From Polynucleobacter tropicus (GTDB lineage Bacteria > Pseudomonadota > Gammaproteobacteria > Burkholderiales > Burkholderiaceae), in assembly GCF_013307225.1 (NCBI RefSeq), contig NZ_CP028942.1:806001-870000 (forward strand): a DNA stretch of 64,000 nucleotides, read 5' to 3'. This document shows, piece after piece, positions 61,472-64,000 of the stretch. The position numbers were made by a program, and so were the translations under genes. The first letter of the stretch is position 1; every line of letters starts with the position of its first letter. The notes below the pieces were generated by a model. It had not been told where the DNA came from and did no database searches. It saw only the letters and a program-made list of their open reading frames with translations.

Positions 61472-62062
61472 CTAAATCGGTTTAATTTGTAGCTTTCTGA
61501 ACTTCACGACGCCACCTGCTGACTGAAGAGCAATAACGCCTTCTGCAAAGCGGCTATCTTGGCCATCGCCTACGGTCACTACGCCATTGAGACTCACCTT
61601 GAAGTGAGATCCATTGGCTACGATTTCCATGGTATTCCAACGACCACCTGCTTTGTGGATGGGATTTACCTTAGCAACATCCACAATAGCTCCGGTTGCA
61701 TAGGCTTGTTCAGGACGTGTATCCCAAATATTGACTTCATACCCATTAGCAGCGGTAATTTTGTTTGGATCTTGGCAGCGAATAAAGATGCCGCTATTGG
61801 TCTCAGACTCTGCCCAAAACTCTGCTTTGATAATGAAGTTTTTGTAGGATTTTGTGCTCACTAAAAATCCCATGGGTTTATTGCCCTCAATAATTCCATT
61901 GCCGATAACCCAGTTGGCATTACCCACAATATTCCATCCGCTGAGGCTAACACCGTCAATGAGATCTACAAAACCATCTTGATTTTGAGCATTGGCAAGA
62001 TTGCTCAAGCACATGTGCATACACAGACACAAGAGTGCAGCGAACTTAAGGATAAATTTCAT
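61472..62062 (-). CDS. DUF1080 (3-keto-disaccharide hydrolase-like) secreted protein
   Basis: The 196-residue protein has a signal peptide (about 1-25, ending ANAQN) and a single DUF1080 domain: FVDLIDGVSLSGWNIVGNAN (about 31-50), FIIKAEFWAESETNSGIFIR (about 76-95) and the C-terminal GVIALQSAGGVVKFRKLQI. The domain is a concanavalin-like beta-sandwich; family members include 3-keto-glycoside hydrolases, and others are only predicted sugar-binding proteins. TGGAG precedes the ATG. It is divergent from the DUF748 gene across 87 bases. Confidence 0.87.
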   Translation of the reverse strand: MKFILKFAALLCLCMHMCLSNLANAQNQDGFVDLIDGVSLSGWNIVGNANWVIGNGIIEGNKPMGFLVSTKSYKNFIIKAEFWAESETNSGIFIRCQDPNKITAANGYEVNIWDTRPEQAYATGAIVDVAKVNPIHKAGGRWNTMEIVANGSHFKVSLNGVVTVGDGQDSRFAEGVIALQSAGGVVKFRKLQIKPI

Positions 62063-62149
62063 AATGTCTCCAGGGTTGTTTAGTTATATTTGGTACATAT
62101 TCTGTGATAATTTTCATTGTTACTGACATTGCCTGATAAAGACAAGTAG

Positions 62150-64000
62150 ATGCTTTCCCTGAATAAATCCAAAATTTACCGCTGGAGTCGCAGGATAGCG
62201 GGGGGCTTGCTTGTATTAACGATTATTTTTTGGGCTGCATGCCATGCATTTGTGCCTAGCCTATTAAAAAAGACCGTAGCTGAATACGGCCAAAAAATTG
62301 GCTATGAAATCACCTATCAAGATCTAAGCCTGTCTCCCTTACGCTTGCGCATGACCTTAGAAGGTTTGCGCTTAGCAGAAGAGGGTGGCGACCAGTTATT
62401 GGACCTCAAGAAACTAACTATTGACCTTAAGTGGACAAAGCTTATTTTGGGGGAGGTGGGCTTAGATGCGGTTTTACTAGACGAGCCCAAATTGCTAGTT
62501 GAGAAAAAACCGAACATCAAAGGTAAGACTGCTAATCTTTGGAACTGGCAAAAACTATTTGGTGCGATTGAGAAAAGTCTTTCACCCAAAGATGACGCAA
62601 AAGAAAATGCAAAGCAAGTGGCGCCACTGAAAATCTCGGTAGATCAGTTTGAGGTGAGCGGAGCATCTCTGCGTCTGGTAGATGCATCGACCAAGTTGAA
62701 AGAAGAGTTAAAGCCCTTTTCGATCAAATTATTGGATGTTGCTAACTATGACCAAAAAGGTCTTGTCTCTGGTGTCCGTGGCCAATATGACTTTAATCTG
62801 GGCTCGTTACAACTGGCTATTCCAGGTCTTAATAAGACCATTGCGTTTAATCATGTTGCCATAGGGGGAAGCTTAAGCAACCCAAGCCCCAATCTTCTGG
62901 GTGCGCAACTTGATCTTAAATTAGACGAGGGAAAAATCTTATCCCACTGGGATTTGAATACTGCATCCAAATTATTCGAGGGCAAGGTCAAACTCGAAAA
63001 CCTAAAAGCTGGTCCATGGATTGCATTGCTTCCGGCCAATAAAGAGTTAATGGCTAAGAGTGGCGAAATCAATGCAGAGTTATTGATCAAGCTGAGCAGT
63101 CAATCAAATAGCATTTCTGGAAGCGCTCAACTTAATAAAGTGTCCGTGCTTGAGAAAGGCGAAAAGACGCCTTTGATTGATTGGGATCTTGCAGACATTC
63201 GTCAGTTTGAATATAAGACTGTTGGCGCCGGCCCTAAACCGGCGACTAATTTAGTGATTGATGAAGTTGTGCTGGAGCACCCAATACTTCGTTTTGAAAT
63301 CAATGCCCAAGGTTTGTCTAATTTTCGGCGTTTATTTTCCAAAGCGGCCGAAGAAGATTCGGTTGGCAGTCAAGCTACTCAGAGCGCCCCAGAGAGTAAA
63401 AAAGGCGCGTTTGGTTTAGATATTCGGTCTGTCAACCTGAAGTCTGGCGAAGTATTTTTTGCAGACATGGCAATGAAGCCAAATTTCCATGTTGATGTTA
63501 AGAAATTTAATGCGAGCTTTATTGGCGTTAGTAATACACCCGGTCGATTTGCTTCGGTTGCAATGGAAGGGGTGGTTGCGAACTCAGGCAGTATGCGCGC
63601 CAAAGGACAAACTTCCTTTGATGACCCCCGTCGCAATCATGACATTTTCATGAGTTTCAAAAATTTGCCGCTGACGACATTTAATCCTGCTGTAATGACC
63701 TATGCTGGTTATCAAATTACAGGTGGCAAACTCAATCTGAATCTGAGTTACCGTGCAAAAGATGGTCAATTAAATGGCAGCAATCAAATCATTATTAAGA
63801 ACGTTCAGCTTGGCGATGAAGTAGAGGGCTTTCAGGGTAAAAAATTACCATTGGGTTTAGCTATTGCGCTCTTAGAAGATTCCGATGACATCATTGATGT
63901 AAGCGTGAAAATTGCTGGAGATGTGGATTCACCCGAATTTAGCGCTAGTGGTCTAGTGTGGCAGGCAATTGCTAATGTACTCACCAACGTGACCACTGCG
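62150..64000 (+). CDS. DUF748 (AsmA-like) protein, partial at its C-terminus
   Basis: An open reading frame of 617 codons runs to the right edge without a stop. It opens with a basic stretch and one membrane helix (about 18-36, IAGGLLVLTIIFWAACHAFV), then DUF748/AsmA-type repeats: SLSPLRLRMTLEGLRLAEEG, LILGEVGLDAVLLDEPKLLV, RSVNLKSGEVFFADMAMKP and PLTTFNPAVMTYAGYQITGG. These proteins span the periplasm and are thought to carry lipids to the outer membrane (AsmA/TamB superfamily). No strong ribosome site precedes the ATG at 62150. Confidence 0.85.
   Translation, partial: MLSLNKSKIYRWSRRIAGGLLVLTIIFWAACHAFVPSLLKKTVAEYGQKIGYEITYQDLSLSPLRLRMTLEGLRLAEEGGDQLLDLKKLTIDLKWTKLILGEVGLDAVLLDEPKLLVEKKPNIKGKTANLWNWQKLFGAIEKSLSPKDDAKENAKQVAPLKISVDQFEVSGASLRLVDASTKLKEELKPFSIKLLDVANYDQKGLVSGVRGQYDFNLGSLQLAIPGLNKTIAFNHVAIGGSLSNPSPNLLGAQLDLKLDEGKILSHWDLNTASKLFEGKVKLENLKAGPWIALLPANKELMAKSGEINAELLIKLSSQSNSISGSAQLNKVSVLEKGEKTPLIDWDLADIRQFEYKTVGAGPKPATNLVIDEVVLEHPILRFEINAQGLSNFRRLFSKAAEEDSVGSQATQSAPESKKGAFGLDIRSVNLKSGEVFFADMAMKPNFHVDVKKFNASFIGVSNTPGRFASVAMEGVVANSGSMRAKGQTSFDDPRRNHDIFMSFKNLPLTTFNPAVMTYAGYQITGGKLNLNLSYRAKDGQLNGSNQIIIKNVQLGDEVEGFQGKKLPLGLAIALLEDSDDIIDVSVKIAGDVDSPEFSASGLVWQAIANVLTNVTTA

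Overview
The window reads as chromosome of a betaproteobacterium of the Burkholderiaceae, most like Polynucleobacter. This is inferred from the moderate GC, the rluB / rimP-nusA-infB-rbfA-truB-typA block, three tripartite-tricarboxylate (Bug/TctC-type) binding proteins, ExbBD-TonB next to murI, and class I fumarase; it was not tested by a search. Genes are tightly packed and often overlap by ATGA. I see no insertion sequence, prophage, CRISPR array or rRNA, and no gene-free stretch above 300 bases; the longest gaps (about 250-265 bases) each carry a tRNA.

Layout. 1-791 (minus): monoheme cytochrome c and the start of a flavocytochrome c sulfide dehydrogenase flavoprotein. 989-4610 (plus): ArnT/PMT-like glycosyltransferase, sialidase-fold BNR protein and a polytopic membrane protein, coupled by two ATGA overlaps. 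4682-8903 (minus): FAS1-type CoA hydratase, MmgE/PrpD, CitE-like lyase and a Bug receptor, a set resembling itaconate/citramalyl-CoA metabolism. 8948-11067 (minus): fabI-chrA. 11118-16751 (plus): yejABEF oligopeptide ABC importer. 16909-18497: an NlpC/P60 protein lacking its catalytic cysteine, convergent with a patatin-like lipoprotein. 18682-29297 (plus): scpB, rluB, then a structured leader with an intrinsic terminator before rimP-nusA-infB-rbfA-truB, and typA. 29421-35704 (plus): tex, a RluA-family synthase, a small unknown protein, dusA, tRNA-His, and a PIF1-like helicase.

35710-42737: gamma-glutamyltransferase-like protein and Bug receptor (minus), divergent from an omega-aminotransferase, an isocitrate-lyase/PEP-mutase family enzyme and another Bug receptor (plus), then lrgAB (minus). 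42874-47649 (plus): a Tat-exported molybdenum hydroxylase (iorAB type) running into soxXYZA; soxB and soxCD are not adjacent. 47680-51951 (minus): purU, a lipoprotein, an adhesin-E-like secreted protein and a penicillin acylase family protein. 52087-56895: tRNA-Leu, a small secreted protein, then fumarase-murI-tonB-exbB-exbD on the minus strand. 57071-61388 (plus): acs, tRNA-Ser, an exported amidohydrolase and a YciI protein. 61472-64000: a DUF1080 protein (minus) divergent from a DUF748/AsmA-like protein that runs off the window.

Taken together the genes suggest a heterotroph living on small organic acids and amino compounds (Bug receptors, acs, fumarase, CoA lyase, aminotransferase, Yej importer) that can gain extra electrons from reduced sulfur (flavocytochrome c, SoxXYZA). 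Points most worth following up: the cysteine-less NlpC/P60 protein, the SoxY carrier whose C-terminal arm departs from GGCGG, an inverted-repeat site shared by acs and a Bug gene, the rimP leader attenuator, and the possible itaconate module. No clearly novel multi-gene system could be established from sequence alone; the glycosyltransferase-BNR-membrane protein trio is the best candidate.
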